Positions 49,728-59,401 of a stretch of DNA of 64,000 nt are shown here, piece after piece. The notes below the pieces were generated by a model, which was given only the letters and a program-made list of their open reading frames with translations, was not told the origin of the DNA and ran no database searches. This DNA is from Yersinia enterocolitica subsp. enterocolitica. GTDB lineage: Bacteria; Pseudomonadota; Gammaproteobacteria; Enterobacterales; Enterobacteriaceae. The first letter of the stretch is position 1, and every line of letters starts with the position of its first letter. The translations under genes and the position numbers were made by a program. The stretch covers positions 2,232,001 through 2,296,000 of the forward strand of contig NZ_LR590469.1 of the NCBI RefSeq assembly GCF_901472495.1. Direction: 5' to 3'.

Positions 49728-50899
49728 CTGCCAGCCCCTAATATCAAACACCCGTTGTTACCACCAAAAGCGAATGAGTTAGACAAAATAACCGGTGTCT
49801 TGAGCATTGCTGGCCCAGTGACCAAATTAATCTCGGCCAAAGTTGCATCCCGAGATCTTTGAGAAAAATCTTGTATTGGTAGCGGCAAGGAATGGCTTAG
49901 CATCAGCCAACTTAGTGCAGCCTCAGTTGCCCCTGCGGCTCCCAAAGTATGCCCGGTAAGATGCTTGGTTGAACTACAGGGTGTCTGATGACCAAATACC
50001 CGATTTACGACCTGTGCTTCAACCTGATCATTTAAGCGAGTCGCCGTACCATGCAGATTAATGTACCCGACACCAGCGGGCTGCAACCCGGCCTGAGTTA
50101 ATGCCATTTTGATGGCCTGTTCCGCCCCGCGCCCTTCAGGATGAGGAGCAGACATATGCCAGGCATCCGAGGACTCCCCTACACCCAATAGTGCTACAGG
50201 GGAAGGTTCACGTGATAATAAGATTAATGCTGCCGCCTCACCAACATTGATCCCTTTACGTTCTGCAGCAAATGGAATACAGCGCTCAGCAGACAATGAT
50301 TCAAGACTGTGAAAACCGTTGATGGGCATACGGCACAAGCTATCTGCACCACCAACTATCGCTGCATCGACCATTCCTGATTCTATCAGGCGCTTACCAC
50401 TAATAATTGCCCGCACGCTGGAAGAACAAGCCGTGGAGACGGTATAACTCGGGCCAGTTAAACCTAAATAGCGAGTGAGGAAGATGCTGGGATCACCTAA
50501 CTCTTGCTGTTGGTAATGGTATCCCGCAGGAAACTCACCAGAACCGGGTTGATATTCCCTGACCGCCTGTTCCCCTTCGAAAATACCGGAAGTGCTGGTT
50601 CCCATAATCACGGCAACTCGTGATGCACCATAGCGGGCGATACATGCGGTAATTTCAGGTTGAATTTGCAACAAGGCAGCCATCAATAGGCGGTTGTTAC
50701 GGCTATTGTGTGGCGCGAGTTGTTCCGGTAATGGGGGTAACTCAGAATCAACCGATCCCAACCAAATAGGTGAATCATCCAAGAGCCAACCCGGCCGGGG
50801 GGCCATTCCAGGGGCCAGTCCGGCACAAAGGTTATCCTTCACCTCAGATAACGAATACCCCAGGGCATTGACCATCCCGACGGCGGAAAAATAGACCAT
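49724..50899 (-). CDS. apeO: Aryl polyene ketosynthase ApeO
   Basis: Beta-ketoacyl synthase of 391 residues. The nucleophile is in VSTACSSSVRAIISG near residue 150, the two His in INLHGTATRLND and KHLTGHTLGAAGATE. It starts at ATG 50899, 5 bp after the lipoprotein gene apeN. In described APE systems ApeO is the elongating KS and pairs with ApeC, which lacks the catalytic Cys and behaves as a chain-length partner. Confidence 0.88.
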   Translation of the reverse strand: MVYFSAVGMVNALGYSLSEVKDNLCAGLAPGMAPRPGWLLDDSPIWLGSVDSELPPLPEQLAPHNSRNNRLLMAALLQIQPEITACIARYGASRVAVIMGTSTSGIFEGEQAVREYQPGSGEFPAGYHYQQQELGDPSIFLTRYLGLTGPSYTVSTACSSSVRAIISGKRLIESGMVDAAIVGGADSLCRMPINGFHSLESLSAERCIPFAAERKGINVGEAAALILLSREPSPVALLGVGESSDAWHMSAPHPEGRGAEQAIKMALTQAGLQPAGVGYINLHGTATRLNDQVEAQVVNRVFGHQTPCSSTKHLTGHTLGAAGATEAALSWLMLSHSLPLPIQDFSQRSRDATLAEINLVTGPAMLKTPVILSNSFAFGGNNGCLILGAGR

Positions 50900-50904
50900 C
50901 GTCG

Positions 50905-51477
50905 CTAGCCCTCCACATTTTGGATAGTAATACGATAGTGAAACACAAACTGCTCGATAGCTATTGGCTTACGGATACCGCCTGACATTTGGTAGCTAAT
51001 CTCTGTCACTACCTGCCCCTTATCATCGTATAGCCTGCGTTTATCTCCCTCATCCACCAGCCGCCAATTTGCAGGTAATAACGCAAGCCATGATGCAACG
51101 GGCCAATAGCTCAACATAATATCGGCAAGAACCTGATTAGCAGGGGGTAATCCAACAATTTTTATTGTTTGTTCTAAATGAATCCCCTGCTTGTCATAAG
51201 CTACTTTAAACAAGCGGATACCCAGAGGGGACAGCCCAACCAAGGTTAAGCGCTGCCCATCTGCGTGGAGGAGCACTAATAATGACTGCTGTTTTCCCTG
51301 TGCTGTCGCAGTCAATAGCTGCTGCTGATCAATGGGCTCAGCTATCATCGGTTGTGGCAAATCTACCCTCACTCCTGGTCTAAGCCAGGCTTTAGGCTGC
51401 GTTTGGTCCGGTGAGCTTACACACCCCACAATCAACAACGCTAAAACGACTAGTATCCCACTCCGTTTATCGATCAC
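50905..51477 (-). CDS. apeN: DUF3261 lipoprotein ApeN
   Basis: A 190-residue lipoprotein with lipobox LALLIVGCVSS and probable outer-membrane location. It starts with GTG at 51477, overlapping the apeM stop (GTGA). The C-terminal part has mixed beta structure (VDEGDKRRLYDDKGQVVTEI). Members of this family accompany LolA-like and MMPL genes in aryl polyene clusters and are thought to help deliver the lipid product to the outer membrane. No catalytic motif is visible. Confidence 0.78.
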   Translation of the reverse strand: MIDKRSGILVVLALLIVGCVSSPDQTQPKAWLRPGVRVDLPQPMIAEPIDQQQLLTATAQGKQQSLLVLLHADGQRLTLVGLSPLGIRLFKVAYDKQGIHLEQTIKIVGLPPANQVLADIMLSYWPVASWLALLPANWRLVDEGDKRRLYDDKGQVVTEISYQMSGGIRKPIAIEQFVFHYRITIQNVEG

Positions 51478-53807
51478 GGACGCTCTCCTTTTGGCTTGGG
51501 TAGCGCTAAAGGCGCTAATAAAAAGGCGGTAAATACACCACTGCTCAGCACAATGCCAAAGCTACTGATGGCTTGGGTATGACTAAATACCAACATGCCA
51601 AAGGTCAATTGAGTGGTGAATACAGCCATAAAAATGGCAAACATTGATGTACTTGGCGTTCCACGAGGGTTGGTGAAGAACAAGGTATAATTGATGCCAA
51701 TACCCAGCACCAATATCAATGCTAATAAAGAGAAGAGGTTCAATGAATGGCCTGTGAAAGAAAGCACTGCCAGCCCCATTCCCAATGACAGTATCGTGGG
51801 AATGACACAATACAAGCCTCGACTGAAGCCGAATCGCCAACAATAGACCACGGCAATAACAACCACCGCAATCAATAACAGCCATGATAAATAAGCACGA
51901 TAAACAGAGAATAGCGTGTTGAATTCAGTTTTCCTGTCAACCCAGGTCACTCCTTGCACTGATTTGGCCAACTGCTGTAACGCGGCAGGATTAGTGACAC
52001 CACTGACAGGAAGCAGCATTGCTGTTCGCCCATCCGGTAATGAGAGCCAAAGTAATCGCCACCCTTCGCTCACCACAGAGTCAAGCCATTGAGGGGGAGT
52101 CACCCACACTGTCGAGCTCCCCTCCGCAGGCAATTCAGGCAAAGAAACACTCATACCAGCCTGTTGCAGTTTTTCGATAATTGTTGGGGTTGTTTGCTTA
52201 AGCAGTGCAAGATTTTGTTGTTGTCTAAGTAGTGAAGGCAATGGCAATACCCGATAATTTTCAATCCATCCTGCTTTTTTAGCCTGTGACAGATAAGGAG
52301 AAAATTGCTCTAAGCGTTGTAACGCCTGTTCAGCATTATCACCATAAACAACAAACCATTTTTGGTCACTGTGTTGCCCTGTAAGTACAGCAATACGCTG
52401 TTCCTGCTGTTGGAAATCAGCCGGCATTGCCTGCAATTCACTGATGTCATCATTCACTTGCAATGTGGCTAACCCGATGATAGTAAAAATAATAATCAAG
52501 ATAGGTAAACCCAGTCGCAGTACTCGATTACATTGCCAACTCTTTAACCACAGATGAATCAGTTTTAAGCTCGGTACTGGGCGAACCGGTAAACGTTTAG
52601 CTAATATCGGATACCAGCACATCACTGTGATACAAGCAGCGGTCAGTCCTGCGGAGGCAAAAACAGCCAATTGCTGTAATCCGGGGAAAGGTGCAATGAG
52701 TAAAATCAGATAAGCTATCACGGTGGTCAATAGTGCCATTGACAGTGCTGGGAACAGTTTCGTCAAACTCGCAAGCGGTGTCGTCTGACCGCCATGCGCC
52801 ATACGGTCAGTCAAATAGTAAAGGGTATAATCCGCTGAAATACCGATGATACTGGCACTCAATACCAGAGTCATAACATGGACTTCGCCAAAGATAAGTA
52901 ATGTGGCAACCGCTCCTGCTAATGCCCCGATGGTTATCGAGAGAAGGCATAAGCCCAGTGGCAATAATGATTTAAACATGAGAAGGATCAGCAGGAATAC
53001 TCCAGCGACTGATATCAAACCAATGGTCGAAATATCACTTTCGGCCTGCTGACTGGCGTAATTACTGTAAAAAATAGAGCCTCGTTCCAACACTTCAGTG
53101 CCAGGCCAACGTTGCTGAAGTTGTTGCTTTAACTCAGCCAATAAATCAACAGTGCTGCGCGCACTGGCCATATCATAAGATGAAGCGCGTAATTCTCCGT
53201 GAATCAAATACCATTGGCGGCCATGACTATCTTTAGCCACCAGCCAGCCCTTATTTAAGCTTAATATGCCGCTATTTTGCTGTTGTGCAAGCTGTGAACC
53301 ACGGACCAGCAGCAAGGGGTCATGCTTTAATTCTTTGCCACTCACCCCGGCAAATGCCGAATAAGTTTGCCCAAGTATCCATTGCGCTTGAGCATCACCG
53401 CCATGGCTTAAACGCAGACGGGTCGCATCATCCAGCAATACATTACGGTGCTGAAAGAAAAAAATACCCCATTCCTGTTGCCGCTGAGCAGTCATTTCAC
53501 CACTGACTTGATGTAGCGCTGGCATTTTTTGTAACTGCTTTAACCACCAGTCCACCGGGGCTAGTGTGTCATTCTCAGAGCTGACCAACCATACTAATTG
53601 GCGATCAAGGCGTTGGTTAAACCCCTCAGTCAGCTCAGTTGGAACACCTGCCAGCTCTTGTTTCGGCAACAACGCCAGAACACTGCTATTAATCTGACTA
53701 CGGGGGATTAACCAGAGCAATGTTGCCAGCAATAGCAGACAGACGAGTAACCAGCCGATAGCCAGTTTTCGATGGCAATCAGTGTGCAAAAAGCTGCTGT
53801 TCGGCAT
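51474..53807 (-). CDS. apeM: MMPL/RND-type exporter ApeM
   Basis: A 777-residue inner-membrane exporter of the MMPL/RND group with about 12 helices and two large periplasmic loops. Helical hallmarks are SIIGISADYTLYYLTDRM near residue 317, with the proton-relay Asp, and LALILVLGIGINYTLFF near 698. It most likely flips the aryl polyene lipid across the inner membrane for handover to ApeL and ApeN. It overlaps apeL by 29 bp. Confidence 0.85.
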   Translation of the reverse strand: MPNSSFLHTDCHRKLAIGWLLVCLLLLATLLWLIPRSQINSSVLALLPKQELAGVPTELTEGFNQRLDRQLVWLVSSENDTLAPVDWWLKQLQKMPALHQVSGEMTAQRQQEWGIFFFQHRNVLLDDATRLRLSHGGDAQAQWILGQTYSAFAGVSGKELKHDPLLLVRGSQLAQQQNSGILSLNKGWLVAKDSHGRQWYLIHGELRASSYDMASARSTVDLLAELKQQLQQRWPGTEVLERGSIFYSNYASQQAESDISTIGLISVAGVFLLILLMFKSLLPLGLCLLSITIGALAGAVATLLIFGEVHVMTLVLSASIIGISADYTLYYLTDRMAHGGQTTPLASLTKLFPALSMALLTTVIAYLILLIAPFPGLQQLAVFASAGLTAACITVMCWYPILAKRLPVRPVPSLKLIHLWLKSWQCNRVLRLGLPILIIIFTIIGLATLQVNDDISELQAMPADFQQQEQRIAVLTGQHSDQKWFVVYGDNAEQALQRLEQFSPYLSQAKKAGWIENYRVLPLPSLLRQQQNLALLKQTTPTIIEKLQQAGMSVSLPELPAEGSSTVWVTPPQWLDSVVSEGWRLLWLSLPDGRTAMLLPVSGVTNPAALQQLAKSVQGVTWVDRKTEFNTLFSVYRAYLSWLLLIAVVVIAVVYCWRFGFSRGLYCVIPTILSLGMGLAVLSFTGHSLNLFSLLALILVLGIGINYTLFFTNPRGTPSTSMFAIFMAVFTTQLTFGMLVFSHTQAISSFGIVLSSGVFTAFLLAPLALPKPKGERP

Positions 53808-54384
53808 GGCTCAGTGTCTTAGGCTCAGTTAATTGGTTGAAAAAACGGATATGAGTTCCATCTCCCTGCATATCTTCTATATCAATCGTTTCCAGAAAAT
53901 ATTGACCATGCAACGTGATGGATTTAAATAACTTATCCAATGGTGTCGTTTTCGGAGTCAGTACTAATACCCAACGGTCTTGGCCACTATCGGTAAAGGT
54001 TAACGTAAAGTTTTGCTCCAGAACTGATGTATCAGCATGGAATAATGCAGTTAATAAATGATTAAACTGGAACATTTGAGGATTACTGTCCGCAGTAATT
54101 ACTTGTGAAGGCTGGCCGTCGATGGTTTGCACCATCCGCTTGTCATCTAACAATAGCGTCAGAACAAAAGGTTTCTGCTGTGACCACCAAAGCCCTTTCT
54201 CACGAGAGATAAGTAGGCTACCGCTTGATTTCAAAGGTTTATCCATACCACTTATGCTGCGTTGCTGTTCAAATTCGGCACGCAGTACCGGTTGTTCCCC
54301 AAACCGCTGTTGCAGTGATGTCAGTGTCACTGCATGGGCTGTGAGACTTAAGCAAAGTAGTATGGTTGCCAGAATAGATTTCAT
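53779..54384 (-). CDS. apeL: LolA-like periplasmic carrier ApeL
   Basis: A 201-residue periplasmic protein with signal peptide MKSILATILLCLSLTAHA and a LolA-like half-barrel (FEQQRSISGMDKPLKSSGSLLISREKGLWW). It is shorter than some LolA proteins but has the characteristic start and the hydrophobic strands for lipid binding. In this setting it should ferry the lipid moiety from ApeM to the outer membrane. It overlaps apeK by ATGA. Confidence 0.82.
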   Translation of the reverse strand: MKSILATILLCLSLTAHAVTLTSLQQRFGEQPVLRAEFEQQRSISGMDKPLKSSGSLLISREKGLWWSQQKPFVLTLLLDDKRMVQTIDGQPSQVITADSNPQMFQFNHLLTALFHADTSVLEQNFTLTFTDSGQDRWVLVLTPKTTPLDKLFKSITLHGQYFLETIDIEDMQGDGTHIRFFNQLTEPKTLSHAEQQLFAH

Positions 54385-54809
54385 AGAGTGATACCCATTT
54401 TCTCTAACAGCACCGCTGGCGAAACAAAATTCATTTCTTTTGTCGACGCCTTAACCGCGACCTGAATGGTATATCCCGTTGTCATACGCTTGCCGCTGGC
54501 GGCATCATAAATCTGGTAACCAATACGTAAGCGATTTTCATATTCTTCGATGGAAGCACAAATATGAATGCGCTGCTCAAATTCCAGCGGAGCAATGTAT
54601 TTCACTCGCGTGTCTACTATCGGCCATACGTAGCCTGAAGCCTGCATCTCCCGATAGCCATAATCGATTTGATTCAATAATGCCTCTCGGGCAATTTCAA
54701 AATAACGGAAATAATTGCCGTGCCAGACTACCCCCATAGGATCGATATCATGGAAAGGGATGTTATGGACTATCCGGGTAGCAAAACGCGGGTCATCGGG
54801 TAAATTCAT
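54381..54809 (-). CDS. apeK: Acyl-CoA/ACP thioesterase ApeK (4HBT, YbgC-like)
   Basis: A hotdog-fold thioesterase of 142 residues. The start at 54809 (MNLPDDPRFATRIVHNIPFH) is one base after the apeJ stop and has GGAAA upstream. The catalytic signature IPFHDIDPMGVVWHGNYFRYF near residues 17-37 contains the Asp of the YbgC/4HBT family. It could release chains from an ACP or proofread them. Confidence 0.85.
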   Translation of the reverse strand: MNLPDDPRFATRIVHNIPFHDIDPMGVVWHGNYFRYFEIAREALLNQIDYGYREMQASGYVWPIVDTRVKYIAPLEFEQRIHICASIEEYENRLRIGYQIYDAASGKRMTTGYTIQVAVKASTKEMNFVSPAVLLEKMGITL

Positions 54810-54810
54810 T

Positions 54811-56577
54811 TCACAAATTTCCTTGGTTTGGCTTCCCATCATTTAGATGCCAGAAGTCATAAAAATTAAACCAATCGAGTGGGGCTAATAGAGAGTAATG
54901 CTCCAAACGGGCAGCGTAGCTATCCACGGCATTTTGCAAAGCAGATTGCCGGGTCGCTCGCGGTAATATCAGCGGATCAGCGAAAGGCTCAAAATAAACA
55001 TGTAATCTTGCCGAACGCTCCGAGCCAATAACACCTGACGCCACCATCGATTTCGCTTGTCTGGACAGTTTTAAACCAAACATTAAAAATACAGGGCAAC
55101 GCAGTGCAGCAGCCAAAGCAAAAGGCCCGATAGGGAAAGGAGCGGGATGCCCTAAAAACGAGCTCCAAATGACCCTTGGTTGGTCGTCTCGCTGATAAGG
55201 ACTAACAGAGGTACGATCCCCGACAATAGCCACCCATTCCCCTTCATCTAGCTTTTGACGCAATAAAATAGCTGTATCCGGCCCAATCGATGTAACCTGA
55301 ATAAGGTTAATCAGGGCATGTGGATTAATTTCCTTCATCACCTGATTAAAACGAGCCGCATGGTGTGTGAAAACCAATGCATTGACCTTTACGCCAACAG
55401 ATAACTCAGCCAAAGCACGACAAGACTCTATATCACCTAAATGGGATGCCAAAATGAGTAATCCTTGACCAGTGGCTATTTGTGCCTCACAGCACTGACG
55501 CCCTACCAAGACCACATCTTTGCCAACCACTAAATCCCCTTGCCAGCTAGCCAATTTATCTAGCATGGATTCACCAAATCGCATGAAATGCCGAAAGCTA
55601 TTTAAGGATGTCGGTAAGGGATGATTTTGCTGTTTGGCGTAACTCACTAGCCGCTGTAAATAAAGAATCGAAGCTTTGCGTTGACGATGGCCAGTGAGCC
55701 ACAAATAACTGATAACGGGGTATAGCATTAGATTGAAAGCCGTACGTCCCAGAATCTTGTAACTGCGTAGCATCAACCGCATGCCCCATAAGCCACTGCG
55801 TTCTTTAGTTTGAGACCAATGGTATTCGGGCTTTTGCAGATGACGCTTAAGTAAGGTAGGTATGCGCGGCAACATGCCAAAGAATAAACGAGTATGCATC
55901 CAGGAAATACGCAGATTGTCATGTAACGCATCAAAATGCGAAATACCATTTTCAGGATAAGTAACCTTTGTTGGTAAGAAGCGGCTTTCTGTACCCTGCC
56001 AATATAATTTGACCATCACTTCGGTATCAAAATCCATCCGTACACCCAATGAATTCTGGGCAGCTACAGCCAATGTTTCAGTGACTGGATAGACACGAAA
56101 ACCGCACATACTGTCTTTTAGCGACAGAGATAATGTCTCAATCCATACCCAGAAGTGAGTGATATAGCGGCCATAAAGTCGCGCTTTCGGTACTGATTTA
56201 TCGTAAATCGGTCGCCCTGAAATGAGGCAATGAGGATGTTTTTCCGCCTCAGCTAACATGATCGGAATATCTGACAAATGATGCTGGCCATCAGCATCGA
56301 CTTGTAAGCCATGGCTATAGCCATATTTTTGTGCCACGGCCAATCCATTCAGTACCGCATTCCCCTTCCCTCTATTTTCAGGGTGTGTTACCAGCACAAC
56401 CCAAGGATATTCCGCCGCCAAACGCGCCAGCTCGTTTGCAGTATCAGCATCACTACCATCATCGATTATCAGGCAAGGGAGTTGATATATAGCCAACTGC
56501 GATAATACTCCCGCCATGGTTCCACCATGATTGAAACAAGGTATCACCAGGCACGGTGCAAAAGGGGTTACTGACAT
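54811..56577 (-). CDS. apeJ: Glycosyltransferase-acyltransferase fusion ApeJ
   Basis: A two-domain protein of 588 residues. Residues 1-240 form a GT2 glycosyltransferase: LVIPCFNHGGTMAGVLSQL, LIIDDGSDADTANELA, and the DXD-like LQVDADGQHHLSD. Residues 320-588 form a LpxL/HtrB-type acyltransferase with SHLGDIESCRAL for the HX4E-like site, near residue 380, and GDRTSVSPYQ near 440. Joining sugar and acyl transfer in one protein is a feature of APE clusters and suggests that the pathway attaches the polyene to a glyco-lipid anchor. Confidence 0.87.
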   Translation of the reverse strand: MSVTPFAPCLVIPCFNHGGTMAGVLSQLAIYQLPCLIIDDGSDADTANELARLAAEYPWVVLVTHPENRGKGNAVLNGLAVAQKYGYSHGLQVDADGQHHLSDIPIMLAEAEKHPHCLISGRPIYDKSVPKARLYGRYITHFWVWIETLSLSLKDSMCGFRVYPVTETLAVAAQNSLGVRMDFDTEVMVKLYWQGTESRFLPTKVTYPENGISHFDALHDNLRISWMHTRLFFGMLPRIPTLLKRHLQKPEYHWSQTKERSGLWGMRLMLRSYKILGRTAFNLMLYPVISYLWLTGHRQRKASILYLQRLVSYAKQQNHPLPTSLNSFRHFMRFGESMLDKLASWQGDLVVGKDVVLVGRQCCEAQIATGQGLLILASHLGDIESCRALAELSVGVKVNALVFTHHAARFNQVMKEINPHALINLIQVTSIGPDTAILLRQKLDEGEWVAIVGDRTSVSPYQRDDQPRVIWSSFLGHPAPFPIGPFALAAALRCPVFLMFGLKLSRQAKSMVASGVIGSERSARLHVYFEPFADPLILPRATRQSALQNAVDSYAARLEHYSLLAPLDWFNFYDFWHLNDGKPNQGNL

Positions 56578-56915
56578 AGGGAAATCTTTCCGCTGCTAGC
56601 CGTTATTTCCCCATGGATAAGGTATTTGAATATCAGCTTATGTTCCGTTCGCGCCCAATTAAGCACTAAGATCACTTGATCCTCTGGCATCAGTGGTCGC
56701 TGAAATTTTACGACATCAATACTCTTCACCGCAGGTAACTCGCCTAGTAACTGATTTGCGTAGTGCATAACCCAATTAATTTGTGCCACACCAGGCAGTA
56801 TCGGACAATCGGGAAAATGACCACTAAACCAGTGTAATTCAGCAGGCAATACAAGACTGATATTTGCGCAGTGATTGCCTGTTATTGTTTGAGTGATAAC
56901 AATAGGGAACATCAT
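56568..56915 (-). CDS. apeI: Aryl polyene dehydratase partner ApeI
   Basis: A 115-residue hotdog protein with LHWFSGHFPDCPILPGVAQINWVMHYA near residues 28-54, the FabZ/FabA type H..FP..PILPG pattern. It is the small dehydratase that pairs with ApeP. It overlaps the apeH stop by ATGA and apeJ by 10 bp. It is shorter than housekeeping FabZ. Confidence 0.83.
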   Translation of the reverse strand: MMFPIVITQTITGNHCANISLVLPAELHWFSGHFPDCPILPGVAQINWVMHYANQLLGELPAVKSIDVVKFQRPLMPEDQVILVLNWARTEHKLIFKYLIHGEITASSGKISLCQ

Positions 56916-58303
56916 AAAAACAGCTCCTGTAGCAGCGCATAATCGCGTTTTCCTTGCAAATTAACAGGCATAACATCAATCACACGCAAACGACGGGGAA
57001 GAGAGACAGGTTCAAGCCAATTCCGTAAGCTGCTTCGCAAGTTTTGAGTAAAAGAACCCACTGTTGCAGTTGAAAGCTGCTCCTTGCCATAGTCCGTCAA
57101 CACCACAACAGCAGCAATACTCACTCTTTCGTTTTGGGTTAAAACCAATACCGTTGCTTCGGCAATATCAGGAAGTGATGTTAGACGCTGTTCTATCTCC
57201 GTCAGCGAAACACGCTTCTCTTCTATTTTTACGATTCGATCTTGACGCCCTGCCAGGTAAAAACTTTGCCCATCATCTGATAGCTCAATAATATCGCTCA
57301 TCGGCATCCCGGTTGATTCAGGTATCAAGGCAGAGTAAACAGTAAAAGTATTATCATTATTAATGGCTAGTGTTACCCCTGAGAAAAACTGCCACGGTTG
57401 CAGTTGCTCTAACTGTTGACGATAAGCAATCAGACCTGTTTCCGTCGCACCATAAATCTCTGTCGGCAGTACACCCAGGATTTTCAGAGTAGCTTGGGCA
57501 TCATGGAAATTGAGCGGCCCGCCAGCAGAAAAGATCTGCTGACACTGTATCGGAGGTAATTTCGTATCTATGCGCTTTAAAAACGCGGGGCTACTAATAA
57601 ATATTGGTGAAAATAACTCAGGTAGTTGATGTAGTTGTTCATGGTAACCAATCAACTCAGCCTGAAAAGGTATGCCTAGCGAGAGTGGTAAAAAGAGTCG
57701 AAAAGTCAGCCCATACAAATGTTGATGAGAAACCGAAGCGATAATTAATGGGTTGCTCTTTTTGTCAAAGTACTGCCCCCATTTTGCAGCCAACCAATGG
57801 CTTTCAATATCCAGACTAGCAATAGACTTGACCACGGCCTTAGGTGCACCAGTAGACCCTGAGGTGAAAAGAATTAAAGAAGCATCGGAAGGCCAATCAG
57901 GAAGTGGATGACAAATAATATCAACTGGGGCGTGGTCTGCCACCATTACAGTCGGGCAATTAAGATTCAGCAGTTGGTCAGTCAACATGCCATCAAACTG
58001 ATGCAATTGTTCCTTAAGCACGGCCTCGCGCGCATGGCCGAAAATAATGGGTGTTTTTTTACAATATAGCGTGGCAAGTAATGCAATAGTAAACCAATAG
58101 CTATTTTCAAAACACAACGCCCAACGGCTTGTAGAGAAAATAGCCATTCTCTCCACAAGATAAGTAACATCACATCTTAGTTGGCGCAAAGTTACCTTTT
58201 TCGCCCCGCATAGGGTGATAATCAGGGCATCATCTCGAGAATGATCCAACCAATTAGCCATAGGCAAATTCACTACTGTTGAACCCTTTTCCTGATTATC
58301 CAT
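56912..58303 (-). CDS. apeH: AMP-dependent acyl/aryl-ACP ligase ApeH
   Basis: A 463-residue ANL-superfamily ligase. The ATP-binding P-loop LILFTSGSTGAPKAVVKS lies near residues 141-158, IYGATETGLIAYR near 284 binds the adenylate, and the hinge Asp region is FYLAGRQDRIVKIEEKRVSL near 350. It should activate the aromatic starter (likely a hydroxybenzoate-type acid) and load it on an ACP. It overlaps apeG by 31 bp. The starter's source is not encoded here. Confidence 0.86.
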   Translation of the reverse strand: MDNQEKGSTVVNLPMANWLDHSRDDALIITLCGAKKVTLRQLRCDVTYLVERMAIFSTSRWALCFENSYWFTIALLATLYCKKTPIIFGHAREAVLKEQLHQFDGMLTDQLLNLNCPTVMVADHAPVDIICHPLPDWPSDASLILFTSGSTGAPKAVVKSIASLDIESHWLAAKWGQYFDKKSNPLIIASVSHQHLYGLTFRLFLPLSLGIPFQAELIGYHEQLHQLPELFSPIFISSPAFLKRIDTKLPPIQCQQIFSAGGPLNFHDAQATLKILGVLPTEIYGATETGLIAYRQQLEQLQPWQFFSGVTLAINNDNTFTVYSALIPESTGMPMSDIIELSDDGQSFYLAGRQDRIVKIEEKRVSLTEIEQRLTSLPDIAEATVLVLTQNERVSIAAVVVLTDYGKEQLSTATVGSFTQNLRSSLRNWLEPVSLPRRLRVIDVMPVNLQGKRDYALLQELFL

Positions 58304-58863
58304 TCCATACCCATCAAAGAACCAATAAATAAATAGCTCAAGCCACCGTTATATAAGGCCCATAAACGCATATCGCCGTACAAACAAGTTGCCAAAGCAA
58401 TCGTGCCATTTACTGCAAAAAACACGCACCATATCTGAGTCACTTTTCGGGTATAAACCACACCTTGTGGTGACAATTCAGGCTCAGTCAATTTTGCCAA
58501 TCTTTCAATTATGGGAGGGGGGCGAAACAAAGAGCAGGTAAAGAGCGTCAGTAAAAAGATATTGACTACTACAGGATAAAACAGCAACCACTGGGCTTTC
58601 CCTAAACCCCAACTTGCCAAAGATAGGACAACACCAGCAAGTGCAAGCACTTTACCTAGCCAGAGTTGTTGTTTAATTTTGCTGCGTACAACAAAGAGGC
58701 GCAATATAAACATCAATAGCAGTATCGGGGCTAATACATGTAATCCCCAGCGTTCCAAGCCAAACCAGACCGCCAGTGGGTAGGCTATAAATGCGATAAC
58801 CGTAAAGACTTTAAGTAAAACAGTTAGGTGACCAATAAATAAATTACTCTGATTATCTGTCAC
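58273..58863 (-). CDS. apeG: Inner-membrane protein ApeG (COG4648)
   Basis: A 196-residue protein with about six hydrophobic segments (VIAFIAYPLAVWFGLERWGL, VLAPILLLMFILRLFVV, VLSLASWGLGKAQWLLF and others). Membrane proteins of this group occur in APE and related clusters; their role is unknown. It lies between apeF and apeH, overlapping apeH. Confidence 0.75.
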   Translation of the reverse strand: MTDNQSNLFIGHLTVLLKVFTVIAFIAYPLAVWFGLERWGLHVLAPILLLMFILRLFVVRSKIKQQLWLGKVLALAGVVLSLASWGLGKAQWLLFYPVVVNIFLLTLFTCSLFRPPPIIERLAKLTEPELSPQGVVYTRKVTQIWCVFFAVNGTIALATCLYGDMRLWALYNGGLSYLFIGSLMGMEWIIRKRVQQ

Positions 58864-58876
58864 CTGATTTCACCAC

Positions 58877-59128
58877 TTATGGCTTGGCATTCAATAAATT
58901 ATCGACTGCATCAACAATATCTTGAACAGTTCGAACTGATTTGAACATTTCCGGCATTATTTTTTTACCCGTAGCTTTCTGTAAATGCACAACCAGATCA
59001 ACTGCGTCAATACTGTCCAACTCTAATTCTTCATATAACTTTGATTCTGGCTTGATATCAGACTCATTAATATCAAAAAGCTTCACCAGGAGCGATGTAA
59101 CCTGCTGATAGATTTCTTTTTTTTCCAT
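58877..59128 (-). CDS. apeF: Acyl carrier protein ApeF
   Basis: An 83-residue acyl carrier protein. The phosphopantetheine Ser is in EELELDSIDAVDLVVHLQ near residues 32-49. It carries starter or chain intermediates. The gene is 15 bp from apeE, the second ACP; they probably serve distinct stages. Confidence 0.9.
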   Translation of the reverse strand: MEKKEIYQQVTSLLVKLFDINESDIKPESKLYEELELDSIDAVDLVVHLQKATGKKIMPEMFKSVRTVQDIVDAVDNLLNAKP

Positions 59129-59143
59129 TATTATAATATCCTG

Positions 59144-59401
59144 TCAGTTACGCTGTTCAGAAATAAATTTCGCAAGCGTTTCTACCGAATAAAAGTGCTT
59201 GCGCATATCTTCACTCTCCGCAGAGAGCACGACGTTATATTTATTTTTGAGTGCTAATCCAAGTTCCAGAGCATCAATCGAATCTAAACCTAAACCATCA
59301 CCAAATAATGCAGCTTGTGAATCAATATCATCCACCGACATCCCTTCCAGATTTAGGGCATCAATAATTAGTAATTTGATCTCACTACTCAATAATTCCA
59401 T
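59144..59401 (-). CDS. apeE: Acyl carrier protein ApeE
   Basis: An 85-residue acyl carrier protein with the phosphopantetheine Ser in DGLGLDSIDALELGLAL near residues 34-50. Its start shares one base with the apeD stop, so the two are coupled. In the Xenorhabdus system ApeE is the main chain carrier. The two ACPs of this cluster differ in their flanking charges (DSIDALELGL here and DSIDAVDLVV in ApeF). Confidence 0.9.
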   Translation of the reverse strand: MELLSSEIKLLIIDALNLEGMSVDDIDSQAALFGDGLGLDSIDALELGLALKNKYNVVLSAESEDMRKHFYSVETLAKFISEQRN

